Below are positions 35,472 through 47,539 of a stretch of DNA of 64,000 bases, piece after piece (within the stretch, counting starts at the first letter, position 1; each line of letters begins with the position of its first letter). The position numbers were made by a program, and so were the translations under genes. Origin of the DNA: Adiantum capillus-veneris (taxonomy: Eukaryota; Streptophyta; Polypodiopsida; Polypodiales; Pteridaceae); assembly GCA_014529385.2 (NCBI GenBank), contig CM043963.1:6047501-6111500 (forward strand), written 5' to 3'. The notes beneath the pieces were generated by a model that worked only from the letters and a program-made list of their open reading frames with translations, had not been told where the DNA came from and made no database searches.

Positions 35472-36550
35472 GTATGGCAAAAGAAACCTTCATTGCCAGC
35501 TTGTTCCTTCACTAATCCTCTTTTTGAGGATTCAAGTTTACTTTTACATGAAAAAACGTTTGTAGTAAGCACAAGAATGTAAAAATTCAAGTCGCTAGGG
35601 TGCAAAAAACACTCTTTTGCATAGTCAAAGTCAGGCTGTTGAGCCATAAAATGAGCAAAGCATTCGTCGCAAAGCTTCAAGTCATATTAAACTCTATGCT
35701 AAGAGTCGTAGTTATTAGGCTTACGCTCAAGCTGAAAGAGTTGAGTATATCTAAAGTCATGTTGCTCATGCTAGATGAGGTGAGCATAAGAGTCAAAGTC
35801 TATTAACATACAAGTGGTGGAGTGTCGTAGAGTCCAACACTCACGCATAGTGCATAGTAAGATGAGAGCACATATCCTCGTCAACGAAAACCATTCTTAA
35901 AGGGGTGCCAGCTTGCAAAGCCATGTCATATTCTTTTATAGCTACACCATCTTTCTGAAGTACCCCTCAAAATCTTTCTTGCACAGCTAATTGTTTTCCA
36001 TGCATTTTTGTGTATGCATAAATAGGATGTCCCACCATTGGACATATGCATTAGAAACTCTTTTTTGCTTCCACCTATGCACCTTGAGTAGACTACAACA
36101 GGCAAACCAATGTTCCATCATGCTACCCTTTCATATTTGCTACCTTTTTAATTCCATATCTATCAGCAAATAATCCCTTGAGTACTTTACTAATTTTCCC
36201 ATGCTAATAAGTACTCCAATAATGCGTGTATACCAAAGGCACTTTTTTCCCACTGGGTTTTTTCCCTTTGGTCATCCAGATATAAGACCCTAATTTAGAA
36301 CCTCATCATTCTACTTCCCTTGTACATATTTTTCGTAAATAAACAGTAACCTCATCATGATGCTATTACAACATACAAATGCAACATCATCTCTCAAAAT
36401 TGACTACTCGGACCAATGAAGATGTTTCACCAAATTGAACCTCATCAACAAATCTAACCACAAAATTAAGATCAGCCCATCAACAACCAATCAAAACCTT
36501 CCACAACCTCCAAGGAAACTTTTTCAACAGTGCCCAGGGACGGGCACTAA
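35472..36550 (+). other. Element B 3' non-coding region
   Basis: About 1.1 kb with no RT, RNase H, integrase or other recognisable domain on either strand. Local internal repeats (AGTCAAAGTC, GAGCATAAGAG-like words, 35620-35800) are weak. It leads to the purine tract and 3' LTR. Confidence 0.5.
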
Positions 36551-36566
36551 AATAGGAAGGGGGGAA
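36551..36566 (+). promoter_or_regulatory. Element B polypurine tract
   Basis: AATAGGAAGGGGGGAA lies immediately upstream of the 3' LTR start TGTTAAC, the position where plus-strand DNA synthesis is primed. Confidence 0.8.
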
Positions 36567-37568
36567 TGTTAACTTAGTCAACGTAAGTTAACAGAAGTTG
36601 CTAAAGACTGAAGACGTACGGATGTACATCAAAGATCAAAGTGAAGAAGTAGTAAAGATTAGAGTTACCCATTTTTCACATTTTTCCAAAATGGTCACGT
36701 ATTGTAAATTCCCGATTTATTTCAAGCCATTGTAATATTTTAATGTATTACAGGCTCAATGGGAGTTCCAAGTTGTAAAGAACAGGTCAATTGCTAGACT
36801 TAGGTTTCAGATACAATAAGTGTGGAGTCTCAAAGGTCTTGGGCGTCGGACATTACACATTTTAGACCTTGCTTAAGATATAAAAGCCAACTTTGTTAAA
36901 GATTTTATTAAGTTTTTGGATATGAAATACACAGCGCGAGCTAACGATGCTCACATTTCTCTTTCTCACGCTTCCTACTCCCTCTCCGGTTTTCACATTG
37001 TGAATGCGTTTGTTGCATTGCAACCATAGGTAAGAGCTCTAGGCATTGACGTAATCCATTCACAGTATTTCGTAGCTTTTGGTGTCGTTGACCCGCAATC
37101 TAATTTCATCATAACTAGAAATTTACACTTTTAAATTGAAAACTAAGCATAGGCGGGGTATTGGGGCATCATTGCCAAGCATTTAGATGCATTCTGGGTT
37201 GAAAACAACTAGGTCAAAAATCCACTGCTGTTAATAATCGCAATTTTGGAACTTGACCTAAAGTGGGATTTGAGGCCATAGGCATGTGTGCTTAGGTCTT
37301 ATAAACTTGTCCTAGAAGTTTTGTTGCGTTTGGATTTCATTTGATGCTGTAACAGATGTGATTTGCTTGCCGATGAGCGATTGACTTTTGGTGATTTCAG
37401 TCACTTGAGTGTAGCTTGAGTTAGATGTGATTTGTTAGATATTTTCCAAGAGATTGAAAACCTCTTATAGCCTCTATGCACTAGTCGAGTCATCTTCGTT
37501 CCATGGTTTCACAAATTAATCGTGGTTCTTGCTAATACTGCAATAAGATAGGATGGTGAGGTTAGACA
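36567..37568 (+). mobile_element. Element B 3' LTR
   Basis: 1,002 bp, paired with 21262-22246. Numerous substitutions and small indels separate the two LTRs, so the insertion is old. ATATAAAAG near 36888 is the promoter counterpart. Confidence 0.85.
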
Positions 37569-38527
37569 TCCGTCCCACACTACAATAAGACAATACAATA
37601 TGCTAATACGATGTCAAGGCCTTATTTCTCTAACATTGGCAAGGAAAGGCAAGGTCTAGTTATTGTTGTTGTTGTTGTTGGCTTCATTGGCTATTCCTTG
37701 CACAACAATGTATTCCATCCACACTTCTACCCAAGCCTCCACATGTCATTTGTACGATGCACACTCCTGTGGGATGTGAAAACCATGTTTTTCCCAAATC
37801 ATACTTGCATTGTTGGCTAGTGCGAAAACTTGATCATTATCCCCTTTGGTTGGATGTGCATTGAAATCAAGGTTTTTCATGGCATTGAATACTGAGCTTG
37901 TGGCTTTGTTGACTACACAGAGAGCGTTGGTGTAGTTGTGTGCACTTTGTGTTGTGCATACAACATTCATAGCATATACACTATTGAGAATGTAATTGAC
38001 ATGCACATTGTTGATGGGGTCAACACAAGTAGGGGGTTGAACATGCTGATCGCATTGTCCACGATCTCCCCTAGGCATGGTAAATATGTGAATGAGAAAA
38101 TAACTTTAGAAAATAGATACTTAATTAGAACGAATTGCAAATGAATGAATGAAAATAGTTTTTTTTTTTACTATTCATAAAAAAGCCCAAGCACCTTTAC
38201 TTCAAAGGTCATTCACACCATGTCCACCACAATATTTTCACTTAGAATATTACACAAAAAAAAACCACTAAAAGATTAACCACCATCGATTGACTTGCAC
38301 CATTCTCTATAGTGGCAAACACATAGCAGATTGTGCAAAAATTAAAACATAGTATGACCAACCACTAAGTTTAGGTGTGCCTTTACATAGAGAATTAGTA
38401 TGGAGTAATCAATACCATTCGGGATTTAGGCTCCCAATGGACGCAAATCTAGTGGGGGTTGCGCTATTGGGGCATGTGCAGGTGGGGGCCCCATGTACAA
38501 TGTGGAAAATAGTGGCTGATAGAGCGG
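37569..38527. other. Spacer with one unrecognised degenerate minus-strand frame
   Basis: A 110-codon minus-strand frame (37746-38078) and its continuation below 37746 read like old protein sequence (GFHIPQECASYK, HVEAWVEVWMEY) with stops, but I cannot name a family. A (GTT)n run lies at about 37660-37680. The rest is AT-rich with no feature. Confidence 0.3.
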
Positions 38528-40545
38528 TGTCAAGAAATTTGCGGTCTTGCCAGGAAAGCACCGGGCTTATGGCTGTGAGAGTTTGTGAGAGAATTCAACA
38601 AAAACTATATGAAGGAGTTAAACCATAGATGCCATGAAGACTAGGGTTTGGAAAGAAGTACAATCAAAGAAGCCCACCCATTCTCTCTTGCACTCACACG
38701 CACAAAGAAAGAACACGAAAGAGAATGTCAAAATAACACAAAGATGAAAACATCAAGGCTATGGTCATATCGTATCATGGGTAATATGAAAGGGTTAATA
38801 GATGAGTTAATGGCATTCAATCTTGGCTGACCAAATATGCTACGAATTGTTCTTTGGAATTGTAGTTTTGTGCTTACCATAATATATATATTTTGTCTAG
38901 TGATTGGGATTAATTGTGTGTACAAATCCTCTTGGTTCATAGCAAGATAACTATGCTTACGTCAAAAGAAAAGTTATAGTCTATGAGAGGTAGTATGATG
39001 GGATCTGGTGATAGAAGTATTTCATTGAGCCTTTCTGGGCCAAAGAGAAACACTATACGTTGTTGAAAGTGTATTTTACGGCTAATCCATACGTTAATTC
39101 TAATAGATCGTACAGAGTGAAAGCGATAGAAATTATCATCATGTGGATTATTCATCTAGGATAACTCTAGTATGTGTAAAATGTAGATATGAGAGAAGAG
39201 AAGTGAAGAGAAGAGAAGAGAGTTTCCCTCCCAAGCCCTATTCTTGTCCGTAGGCAGTAAGGATACTGCGGAGAGAGATGTACCTATAGCAAGGAGAACC
39301 TAAAATTTGTAGAGAGGATGAATTACTAAGAGTGAGAGAGATAGGTTTGGTTAAGGAGATGAGACTAGATATATATATATGTTGGATTAGAGATGAAAAA
39401 GAAAATAACAAGAAATCAAGAAAACATCAATGTAGAATACATCTTACTTCACAAACCTTTTGGCACCATTATTGATGGAGAGAGAAGAAGAGTGGAAAGT
39501 TCCACTTTGATTGATACACCAAATTCATGACCTTCTTTGTTTAGAGTTGATCTTCCAAGGTTAGCTTGTTGCAAGAATGGCTAGTCTTCTTCTAGGAGAA
39601 AGTGTAGGCTTAGGCTTATGTTAATGGCTAAGTACAATTAAGCATTACTACACACTCCCTCATGAATTCCTCTCATCAATGGCTTGAATGCTTGAGTAGT
39701 TTTCAAGGAATAAAAGGTCCCCTTTTATAGGTGAAGGGAACCTCCAAGGGTTTACACAAGAAGAGAGGAGCCAGTGTGAACAGAAATTGGAAAAGTTCGA
39801 AATGAGCTGTCCCTGCATGATGTGGGCAGACTAGGGTCCAGTATTTTGCTCATATCTCCTCAACCATGGCTCCAAATAAAAAAGTAAAAATATGGGAAGA
39901 AAATTCAGCTCATTAGCTACAATTTTTATTTTAAAATCGTTTTCCAATTCGGATTGGAACCTTGCGTAAAAAAATCATCAAAATAGGGTCCATTTCTCGC
40001 AGCAAAAGTCTTCCAATGGTCCCCTTAGCATAGACTTTCATTTGATTCCAAAGGACACCTCATTCCATATGAAAGCATGACATTGCTCCTTGACAAATTT
40101 TTGTAATCATGCTTGCAATAATGCATTAAAATAAGTGTATCTTTGAAATCATGCTACCTAGTGTCCCACTAGGATTTGATTCCCTCCTAGTAGCTATTTA
40201 AAAAGAAATATAAGAAAAATACATAGAATATATATATATTGGATTTTACCCTAGATATAGTATCTAGCTAGAGTGTGAGATGATAATGAGATAGTAGAAA
40301 TAAAGAATCAATGCTTTTTGCCCCAAGTTAAAGAGGCGGAGCTATTGATGTTTTTCCCATAGTATTTTATGATGGTAAAGTAAGAATAGGTTACCCTTGA
40401 GAAAAATAATAGGATGAGATATAAGGCTTATTTTTATACTTAAATATGCATATATACATAATAGGAAAAATAATTATGTATCTAAAAAATTACAAGATAG
40501 ATCTTGTAGCATGCGTTCCCACTATGTACGTGTCACAGCACGACA
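38528..40545 (-). mobile_element. C1 3' LTR, about 2 kb
   Basis: The minus-strand start TGTCGTGCTG is directly after the purine tract; the end at 38528 reads ..TTCTTGACA. It aligns with the partial C2 5' LTR from 62003 to the window end, including a TATAAAAGG box (plus coordinates about 39722-39730) and a segment ending GACCGCAAATTT. (AG)-rich and AT-rich stretches lie inside. No gene is inside. Confidence 0.8.
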
Positions 40546-40557
40546 TCCACCCCCTCT
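40546..40557 (-). promoter_or_regulatory. C1 polypurine tract
   Basis: The minus strand reads AGAGGGGGTGGA just before the 3' LTR start TGTCGTG. The same tract occurs at 55721-55732 in C2. Confidence 0.8.
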
Positions 40558-40603
40558 AAACCTGCACATCCTCCGGTATGTGCCACATTATTTCTTTGTA
40601 AGA

Positions 40604-41716
40604 TCAGCCCTCTTGTACATCTTCCTTGATTTCTTCTTCACTGGATGATTCCAAAGCTTCATCTTCACTTTGATCTTTACCTGTGGTTTGCTCTTCTTCC
40701 TCATCAACATCTTCTGGATCATTGTCTCCTCTTCTCTTAAACATTTTGATCTTTTTTCCTGCAATGGGAATCTTTACTTTTGTACCATCTAGTTCAAACA
40801 AGCTGTAAGTAGCATTTTCATGCACATGCTTTACAACATACGGTCCAAACCATCTTTTTGAAAACTTACACATGACTGTGTGCTGGTTATCAAGGCTACT
40901 ATCATACACCAAAACCCAATCACCTTTGTCAATTGCTTTGCTCCTGAGTCGATGTCTCTTATCAAAGTAGTTCTTGTTTTTCAACCTTGCATTTTGAGTC
41001 GTTCTTTTGCAGCTTCAATGTCTCCAGGTCTTCTCTCTAGCTGCCTTATACGCAGTGCAAGGAGATCTTCCCTGCTAAGCCCCTCTTGCCAAAGTAGTAC
41101 ATTCCATGTGGAAATTGTATCTTCAATCGGCATCACTGGCTTTTGACCATACATTAGCTCCGCAGGTATGTAGCCAGTTAACTGAGCTATGTGTTGTACG
41201 ATCAGCCCATAAAGCATATGGTAACAATTTTGGCCACTCACCAACTCTTCCTTCGCAAGCCTTGGCCAAAGCTTTAATGATAGGAGGATGCCCTCTTTCA
41301 CTCTTTCCATTGCCTTCAGGGTTGTAAGTTGTAGTAAGCGAAAGCTTGATTCCTAATCTAGAAAAGAACTCCCTTGCATCTTCAGCATCCAGCTCACCTC
41401 TATCTGCAGTGATCTTTCCCACACAACCATAACGGCAAATCACCTCATCAAGAAGGAATTTGCACACAGCTTCTGTGGTTTTAGCTCTTAATGCTCTTCC
41501 TTCAACCTCGTTAGTTAGGTCCTCTCATGCAAGAACCAAGTATCTCATCTGCCAGAGTCCTAGAGGCATTATGACTAGATCCACAACCCATTTATAGTGC
41601 ATGGCTACTGGATATGTAAGGTGCAGTCCATCACGATGTCGAACATTTGAATACATTTGACAAGTTACAAATGAATCTACAAACTGAGATACATCTTTAT
41701 ACATACCCTTCCACCA
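40604..41716 (-). pseudogene. C1 integrase
   Basis: The core shows Asp in HYKWVVDLV (about 41590), Asp in ITADRGELD (about 41405) and Glu in YNPEGNGKSERG (about 41300). The C-terminal domain has the GPY motif KRWFGPYVVKHV (about 40835-40870) and an acidic tail. Breaks: a stop near 41527, a one-base insertion near 41180 (GTTAACTGGC where GTTACTGGC would keep the frame) and another near 40983. The one-base insertion is also in C2. It would integrate cDNA; no chromodomain is seen after the GPY motif. Confidence 0.85.
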
Positions 41717-44157
41717 CTATTTTTCTTTCAACTTGGAGAAGGTTGCCCATACACCCCTGTGTCCAGCCCATAGACTTTCATGAAACTCTTGCATGAGCTT
41801 TACTTGAGTCTCTTTTTTACATATAACCCTTTGTGGTGTAGCACCCTTTTGTTTAGGATGCTTCCACAAGTAACCATCCCTTAAAAAGTACCCATATGCT
41901 TTCTTGCGTATCCTCTTGAATTCTTGTTCAGACCAATCATCCTGTTTTGTTAGAGTACTCAAGTAGCGTCCAATAGAAAGCCAATCAATCACCTTCATAA
42001 AGATCTTTCAAGAACAATTCAACTGAATTAGTCATGGAGACATTGTTACCTTTGACATGAGAGATAGAATAGAACTTTGTGCCTACATCATCTCCCTCAT
42101 CAATCATTTGTGACTCATCTTCATTCCTTACCCATGATAGCATATCTGCCACTGTATTGTCTTTACCTGCAATGTGCTTAAACTCAGGATTTAAGGACTT
42201 AATGTAGGCAATCCACCGCAACATAGAAATGTCTGGCGTTGAGCAGCTTGTAATCATCCCAAGAAGTGGTAGACAATCTGTTTCTACAACCACACATGCA
42301 CCAATTAGGTACTCTTTCCCACTTTTCAAGGCTGTAACCATACCCCATAACTCTCTCTTTATCTGTGTATAGTTTCTTTGGCGAGCACTTAGTACCTTTG
42401 CTCCAAATCTTACCACATACCTGTGTCCTTCTTTGTCATCTTGCCCTATTGCCCATCCAATCCCTGTAGGACTGATGTCTACTGTCACAATTACTGGCCT
42501 TTGACACTCATAGTCTACCTTTCTCAAAGTTGTTGCTGACTGGAGCAACTCCTTTAGCTTTTTCATGGATTTTACATGTGCTTCTGTCCATTTAAACTTG
42601 TGATTCTTTCTAAGCAGCTGATAAAGAGGATCAGCTACATGTGCATAATGTGGAATCCAAATAACATAGAAGACACATGCTCCTAGAAACTTTCTAACCT
42701 CAGTGATGCTAGTGCATGTTTCTTTCATTATTTGGATGGCATCTACCTTTGTTGGCCAAGGTTTCCTACCATATGGCCCGCACATGTGCCCCACAATGAG
42801 CACTTCATTGACACCAAACATAGACTTTTTCCCTGACAATGTAAGATTCACTTCTTCCAACCTAGAAAAAATTTTATCACAATCATTTATGTGTTTTACC
42901 ACAAACCTGTGACATCCCTTGAGATCCAAAGCTTCATCTTTGTCACTTTCTTCACATCCTTTGATAGGAAAATCATCAATGAAAGGAATTGTGATTTGAG
43001 GAATAAAGTCAAGTAAGACCGTATTCATCCCATTCATCATATGTGCAACCGAGTTGGTTGCTCCCTGTGGCAAGGTACACATCCTTACCAAACCCAAAGT
43101 TTTCCTCATGGTTGTCAAGTCTCTGCTTTCGATTTGAAGCTGAAATTGATCATACCCTGAGTAGTGATCCCCCATTGAGTAGATTGCCCTCCCTGCAAAT
43201 GCCTCTACAAACTCATCCACAATTGGACCTGTACCTACATTTCTAATTGTCACCTTGTTTACTGGTTGCATATCTTGGATGAAGCGTAGAGAACCATTCT
43301 TCTTTGGAACTGTGAACCACCTGTTTGAGTATGGAGCACAAGAAGTCTCCAAGATTCCCAATTTGATTTTCTCATTCAGTAGCTCTACTAACTTTGGCAA
43401 ATGAGCCTTTGGAACCGGAATAGGCCGTAGATTCCAAGGCACATGAGGTATTGTGAAAATTACCATAGGAGCTACAATAGAAGGATCGACACATCCTATC
43501 TCATGTGGCTCAAATGCAAAAGCCTTACCATGCTTTGAAAGCATTTCTTTGAAGCACTTTGTCTCCTCCTGTGTTAGAAACTCCCCGCGACCAATCTGCA
43601 ACTCTTGGAAAGACTCCTTTGTGAAGGTATGCCCAATCTTTTTAGGATTCCTCAAACTTGGTTGTAAAGAAGCCTGCTCAATCTTTTCCCTATTGTTGGG
43701 TGGTAAGGGTGAAGCTACTGGTTTCACCTTCTTTGCTACACTCTTGTATTTAGTTTCAACATGGACTTCTGGGCCAACTGTTTGGTTCTATTTAAAGGCT
43801 TCTATTACTTGATACATTTCCATAGATCAAACTTCCACAACTTCATTTTCAAGATGCAAACTAGACCCCATTATAGCATCAAGCTCACCCATAGTATCTA
43901 CAAAAGAAACTTGTTCACACAAACCCAAAACATTTTCAGTAGGCTCTAGTAACCCACTCTTCTTCATGCCTATTTGTACATTATGCACATATTGCCTCTC
44001 ACATCTCTTAAAATCTTCAAGTTTTGTAAAACATACTGATCCATTCCTTGTTACCAAGGAGCCCGTTGAAAAAGTTTCACCTATTTTTGGATCAGGCGAA
44101 ATCCTTTTTCTTTCTGTACCACTGTAATCTCACTTTACAATGGTACTTGGCCAAAAC
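41717..44157 (-). pseudogene. C1 pol: linker, reverse transcriptase, RNase H, integrase zinc finger
   Basis: The pol frame is -1 relative to gag-pro and starts at the slippery site. The linker (43827-44120) has stops at about 44130, 43825 and 43790. From 43727 to 41985 there are 580 open codons: RT palm with SMGDHYSGYDQF, LPQGATNSVAHMMN and FIDDFPIKGCEE (FIDD in the YXDD position), thumb, then RNase H with VTVDISPTGIGWA, RNYTQIKRELWGM and VVVETDCLPLLGM. A frameshift near 41990 leads to the zinc finger (FHESLWAGHRG, with the CVTC pair in the integrase part) and a TAG at 41717-41719 shared with C2. Confidence 0.85.
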
Positions 44158-44159
44158 CC
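44116..44159 (-). promoter_or_regulatory. C1 predicted -1 ribosomal frameshift signal between gag-pro and pol
   Basis: On the minus strand: heptamer G GGT TTT (44159-44153, spaced in gag frame), then a 6 nt spacer GGCCAA, then a stem GTACCATTGT (44146-44137) pairing with ACAGTGGTAC (44125-44116), 10 pairs with one G-U. The gag-pro stop TAA (44137-44135) begins at the end of the 5' arm. The pol frame is -1. All elements of a classical programmed -1 site are present. Confidence 0.7.
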
Positions 44160-45757
44160 ATCATTTCTCTATGATCATGAAACTCTTTGCTCACCTTTGG
44201 TAGAGGATGTTCTCTGAGGTTTTCACGGTTTTTTTCATTGTTTACACAAACTGTGAGAAATTGGACAACTCGTTTAGCATCTTTGCTACGTATCCTACCA
44301 TATGCTGAATCATCATCCATTACCTTTGTTTCCATTCGAACTCCCACAATGTAGGGTTGTCCAAGGATGAGATGATATGAAGATGTATCCTGTACAAAGA
44401 AGTTTTGGTCAATCTTTACATCACCTATTGTCACCTTCACACCTGGACATGCTGTATACAATTCAACCGATGAATTGTTTGCCACTTTCACCATCCAACC
44501 ATGATCTGTGTCCATCGGCCATTTGAACTTGTTGTAGAGACTCTTTGACATTATGTTTATTTTTGAACCATGGTCAATCAAGGCAACAAATGGCTCTTCA
44601 AGATCACCTACCTTGACCAAAGTTTCTATAGTAGCCTTTGCCCAGTGACTTTGTGAATAGTAGCTCCTAGGAATAGCTTCAACTTCTTCATCATCATTTG
44701 AGAAATGCACTTGCTTCACTCTCCCACTAGATTGGTACCATCCTACAACAGCTCCATCATCCCCCTTATTTTGCAGTTGCATTCCTTGTGTCTTCGAGGT
44801 TTCCCCTTCAACCTGTGGACGAGAAACTTCAGAAAGGGTTTGCCTTTTCCTCTTGATGATGTCAATGATCTCCTCGTGGAATTCACGCTTTGCAATGCCA
44901 AGAACTTCTCCGAGAGTAAACTCAATCTTTCTATTCAAGATCCTTTCCTCCAAGACTTTCTTTAAATCTGTAGCAACCTCAATATCATATTGTAGTTTAT
45001 AAGTTGGGACTTTTGTTTTACCTTTTGTTGGCTCTTTCTTCTTTCCTGTTGTAGACTCCTCCATGAGTACTTCAAGTGGAGATGCTCCTTTTGATGAGGG
45101 TGTTTGAGAAGGAATTGAGTTGCTTCTTCCCCCACTTCTAGAAGCTCTTTTTGATGGTCCTTCATCAGCATTCTCACGTCTGCGCTTCTCTTCTACAATT
45201 GCCTCATTTTGTTGGCATTTTGTAATGTAGGCATGCACTGACAATGAGTCCACTGGATCATTCCATCTTGTTTCCAGACGTATACAATCACCTGCTTCAT
45301 GTAGAATCTCTTTTGTAAGCTTTCCCTTTTTAGCCAATTGCATGACATTTGGCCAAATTTGACCATATTGGTCACTCACCTCTTCATCACTAAGATGCTC
45401 AATTTTTACTCCATAAGTAGCTGCCTCAACTGAAGAGGTGGCATGCTTAGTTGCCATATCTTCAACTAAGGTTTTCATTCCCCCCTTCCCAAAGTTAGTT
45501 CTCAAGGGTAGACATGTCTCTCTTAAGTGGATTTTACCATCCTTAAAAAAGACAACATCTTTTGACAAAGCATCACTAAAATCATCACAATCCCTTCTTA
45601 CATGGTCTGTACTATCACACCAAATACATCTATTAACAAACCCTTCTTTGGGATGTTGTCTTTTCCTAGGAAGTGGCCCTGATGGTTGGCCTTTTTCTTC
45701 AAGCTTTGCAAGCTTCACCTTCAAGTCACGCATTCCCTTCACAAGCTCATCTAGCAT
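44135..45757 (-). CDS. C1 Gag (C-terminal part)-protease
   Basis: 540 open codons. Coiled charged start, then a standard knuckle CIWCDSTDHVRRDC (CX2CX4HX4C) near residue 45, a long linker, and a retropepsin with catalytic-type LIDHGSKINIMS (about 44555-44590; DHG where DSG or DTG is usual) and YHLILGQPYIVG (about 44340-44375). It ends VPL at the stop 44135-44137, inside the frameshift signal. The first gag third is missing: a one-base deletion near 45784 (one A fewer than in C2) puts the remainder (45790-45955) in another frame. Confidence 0.8.
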   Translation of the reverse strand: MLDELVKGMRDLKVKLAKLEEKGQPSGPLPRKRQHPKEGFVNRCIWCDSTDHVRRDCDDFSDALSKDVVFFKDGKIHLRETCLPLRTNFGKGGMKTLVEDMATKHATSSVEAATYGVKIEHLSDEEVSDQYGQIWPNVMQLAKKGKLTKEILHEAGDCIRLETRWNDPVDSLSVHAYITKCQQNEAIVEEKRRRENADEGPSKRASRSGGRSNSIPSQTPSSKGASPLEVLMEESTTGKKKEPTKGKTKVPTYKLQYDIEVATDLKKVLEERILNRKIEFTLGEVLGIAKREFHEEIIDIIKRKRQTLSEVSRPQVEGETSKTQGMQLQNKGDDGAVVGWYQSSGRVKQVHFSNDDEEVEAIPRSYYSQSHWAKATIETLVKVGDLEEPFVALIDHGSKINIMSKSLYNKFKWPMDTDHGWMVKVANNSSVELYTACPGVKVTIGDVKIDQNFFVQDTSSYHLILGQPYIVGVRMETKVMDDDSAYGRIRSKDAKRVVQFLTVCVNNEKNRENLREHPLPKVSKEFHDHREMMGFGQVPL

Positions 45758-45784
45758 GGACTCATCAAACTTAGGAGCGATAAA

Positions 45785-45955
45785 GTAGGCTTTACCATTT
45801 TGTCAGAAGTTGAGGTGGAAGGACTTGTAGTGTTTACTACCATCTTGTCCCTTCTTCTTTGTTGTTTGGCAAGCAGTGAGACAGCACCTTTAACCTCATT
45901 CCAGATGGTCTTTCGTTCTTGCTCAACATCTTTATCTTCAAGAAGAAGCTCCAGG
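45785..45955 (-). pseudogene. C1 gag fragment at the truncated 5' end
   Basis: Aligns with residues about 195-255 of the C2 Gag (ELLLEDK, SLLAKQQRRRDKMVVNTTSPSTSTSDK). It is out of frame with the rest because of one lost A. Beyond 45955 the C2 similarity ends and a different, microsatellite-rich sequence begins. Confidence 0.7.
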
Positions 45956-46158
45956 TCTCCGAATGAGAGAGGGGAGATGCGTGCAAGCAATCTAGGAGAG
46001 GAGTGGAGGAGCTCCTCAGCATCGTAACTGTTGTCGGCATGTGGACGATCTAATCGTGTGTGTATGTGTGTGTGTGGAGGGGGGGTGTAGGTGTATGAGT
46101 GCCTGTGAGGGAGGTCTCAAGGGCCGAATTTCTTTCTCCTTGAGCCTGCGGCCTTCTG

Positions 46159-46332
<174 letters not shown>

Positions 46333-46640
46333 CCTCTGAGGGGGAGGGAGGGTCTCAAGGACCCACTTCTGCGTTTCTGAGCAGTTGTAATTGTGTATGT
46401 GTATGTGAGGAAAGAGAGCTTATATATATGTGTATGTGTGTGTGTGGTGTGTGTGAGGAAAGAGAGCTTATATATATGTAGATGTGTGCCAATGTGATGA
46501 TATACGTCACAATCACCAGCAACAATAATGGCATATGGCATATTCCAGTCAAAGTCTCAAAGAAAAATTGGATGGTTGTTAGAGATCACAAGCTGCACTA
46601 CAAGCCGATCAAAATTGTAGTATGCCATAAAAAATTGGAG

Positions 46641-46644
<4 letters not shown>

Positions 46645-46730
<86 letters not shown>
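46645..46730. repeat. (TC)n microsatellite, about 86 bp
   Basis: Pure TC dinucleotides, then a short interrupted TC tail to 46758. Confidence 0.95.
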
Positions 46731-46735
<5 letters not shown>

Positions 46736-46999
46736 GTCTCTCTCTCCCTCTCTCTCTCACATACACATACCTATAGACATCTTTTGTGAGGAAACTAGAC
46801 GAACATGTACACAGGAGTGTGTCCATACTGGGTGAGCAATGGAATCTATGCACGTTGCATGTGTGCGCGTAGAGCTCTCACCGCACAACAACTGAGAGAG
46901 CCACTCACCCACTCTCTCCATCTCTCTTGATCACTGAGCGTCGATAGAGCTGCAAATGCCTGTTGTCTTGCATCAGCAGAGCTGCAAAACGGTGTTGCG

Positions 47000-47001
<2 letters not shown>

Positions 47002-47044
<43 letters not shown>

Positions 47045-47217
47045 CCCCCCCCCCCCCTTTAGCATGCAGTTCAAATATGAAATGCAAATGAAATGTTATA
47101 TTAACGTATTCAAATTCTGTTTGCAGGCAGCAAAAGTGCAAGTCTAGGCGGGTGGAGGGGAGGTGTGTGTACCGCAGCTCAACCATGTAGCCTAACCAGG
47201 TACCCTTTCAATTGATT

Positions 47218-47248
<31 letters not shown>

Positions 47249-47349
47249 AAATGATATGAAATGATTTGTTTATTGAGAGAGAGAGAGAGAGAGAGAGAGA
47301 AAGAAATGAAATGTTATATTAACGTCTTCAAAAGGACAAAGGGACCTAT

Positions 47350-47424
<75 letters not shown>
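47002..47424. repeat. Cluster of (CT)n, poly-C and (GA)n microsatellites
   Basis: (CT)n at 47002-47041 is followed directly by 16 C residues (47042-47057). (GA)n runs lie at about 47218-47237, 47275-47300 and 47355-47424. The AATGAAATGTTATATTAACGT block occurs near 47088 and again near 47308, between the runs. Confidence 0.85.
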
Positions 47425-47427
<3 letters not shown>

Positions 47428-47539
47428 TACAATGACCTGATTCATTCATAAATCAATGACAAAGACAATGATTAATGTTATAGTAATATAGTAATTTAAT
47501 GTTATTAGATTAATGTTATGATTTGTTTTTTCACACAAA

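Larger units (their letters stand above)
21262..37568 (+). mobile_element. Element B: large Gypsy-related LTR element without RT or integrase
   Basis: LTRs at 21262-22246 and 36567-37568 begin TGTTAAC and end TTAGACA. A decayed tRNA-Asp-type primer-binding site follows the 5' LTR and a purine tract precedes the 3' LTR. Between them are a leader with tandem palindromic units, a decayed long coding region with a zinc knuckle and a protease remnant, and a non-coding tail. No YXDD, RNase H or integrase motif is visible, so it is a non-autonomous element of the LARD kind, although it codes for protein. Nested inserts: 22410-25016 and 29562-32442. No target duplication flanks the LTRs (CTACA left, TCCGT right). 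Confidence 0.8.
38528..45955 (-). mobile_element. Element C1: Ty3/Gypsy retrotransposon, 5'-truncated
   Basis: Minus strand: partial gag, zinc knuckle, protease, frameshift site, RT, RNase H, integrase with GPY motif, polypurine tract and a 2,018 bp 3' LTR. Compared with C2 it lacks the first part of gag, the leader and the 5' LTR; similarity to C2 stops at about 45955. Much of gag-pro is nearly identical to C2. This family is unlike A and B: RT contains FIDDF in place of YXDD and the protease has DHGS. I recall similar RT wording (PFIDD.P.KG, RKFLGACVFY) from Gypsy elements of early-diverging plants and fungi; the clade name is not certain. Confidence 0.9.

Noticed and set aside
37746-38078. 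110-codon minus-strand frame as a host gene
   Set aside because: No recognisable domain, stops directly downstream, and a position between transposons; listed only as part of a spacer.
44705-44965. Plus-strand 86-codon frame identical in C1 and C2 (also 60144-60404)
   Set aside because: Antisense shadow of gag-pro; its conservation only reflects the recent relation of the two copies.
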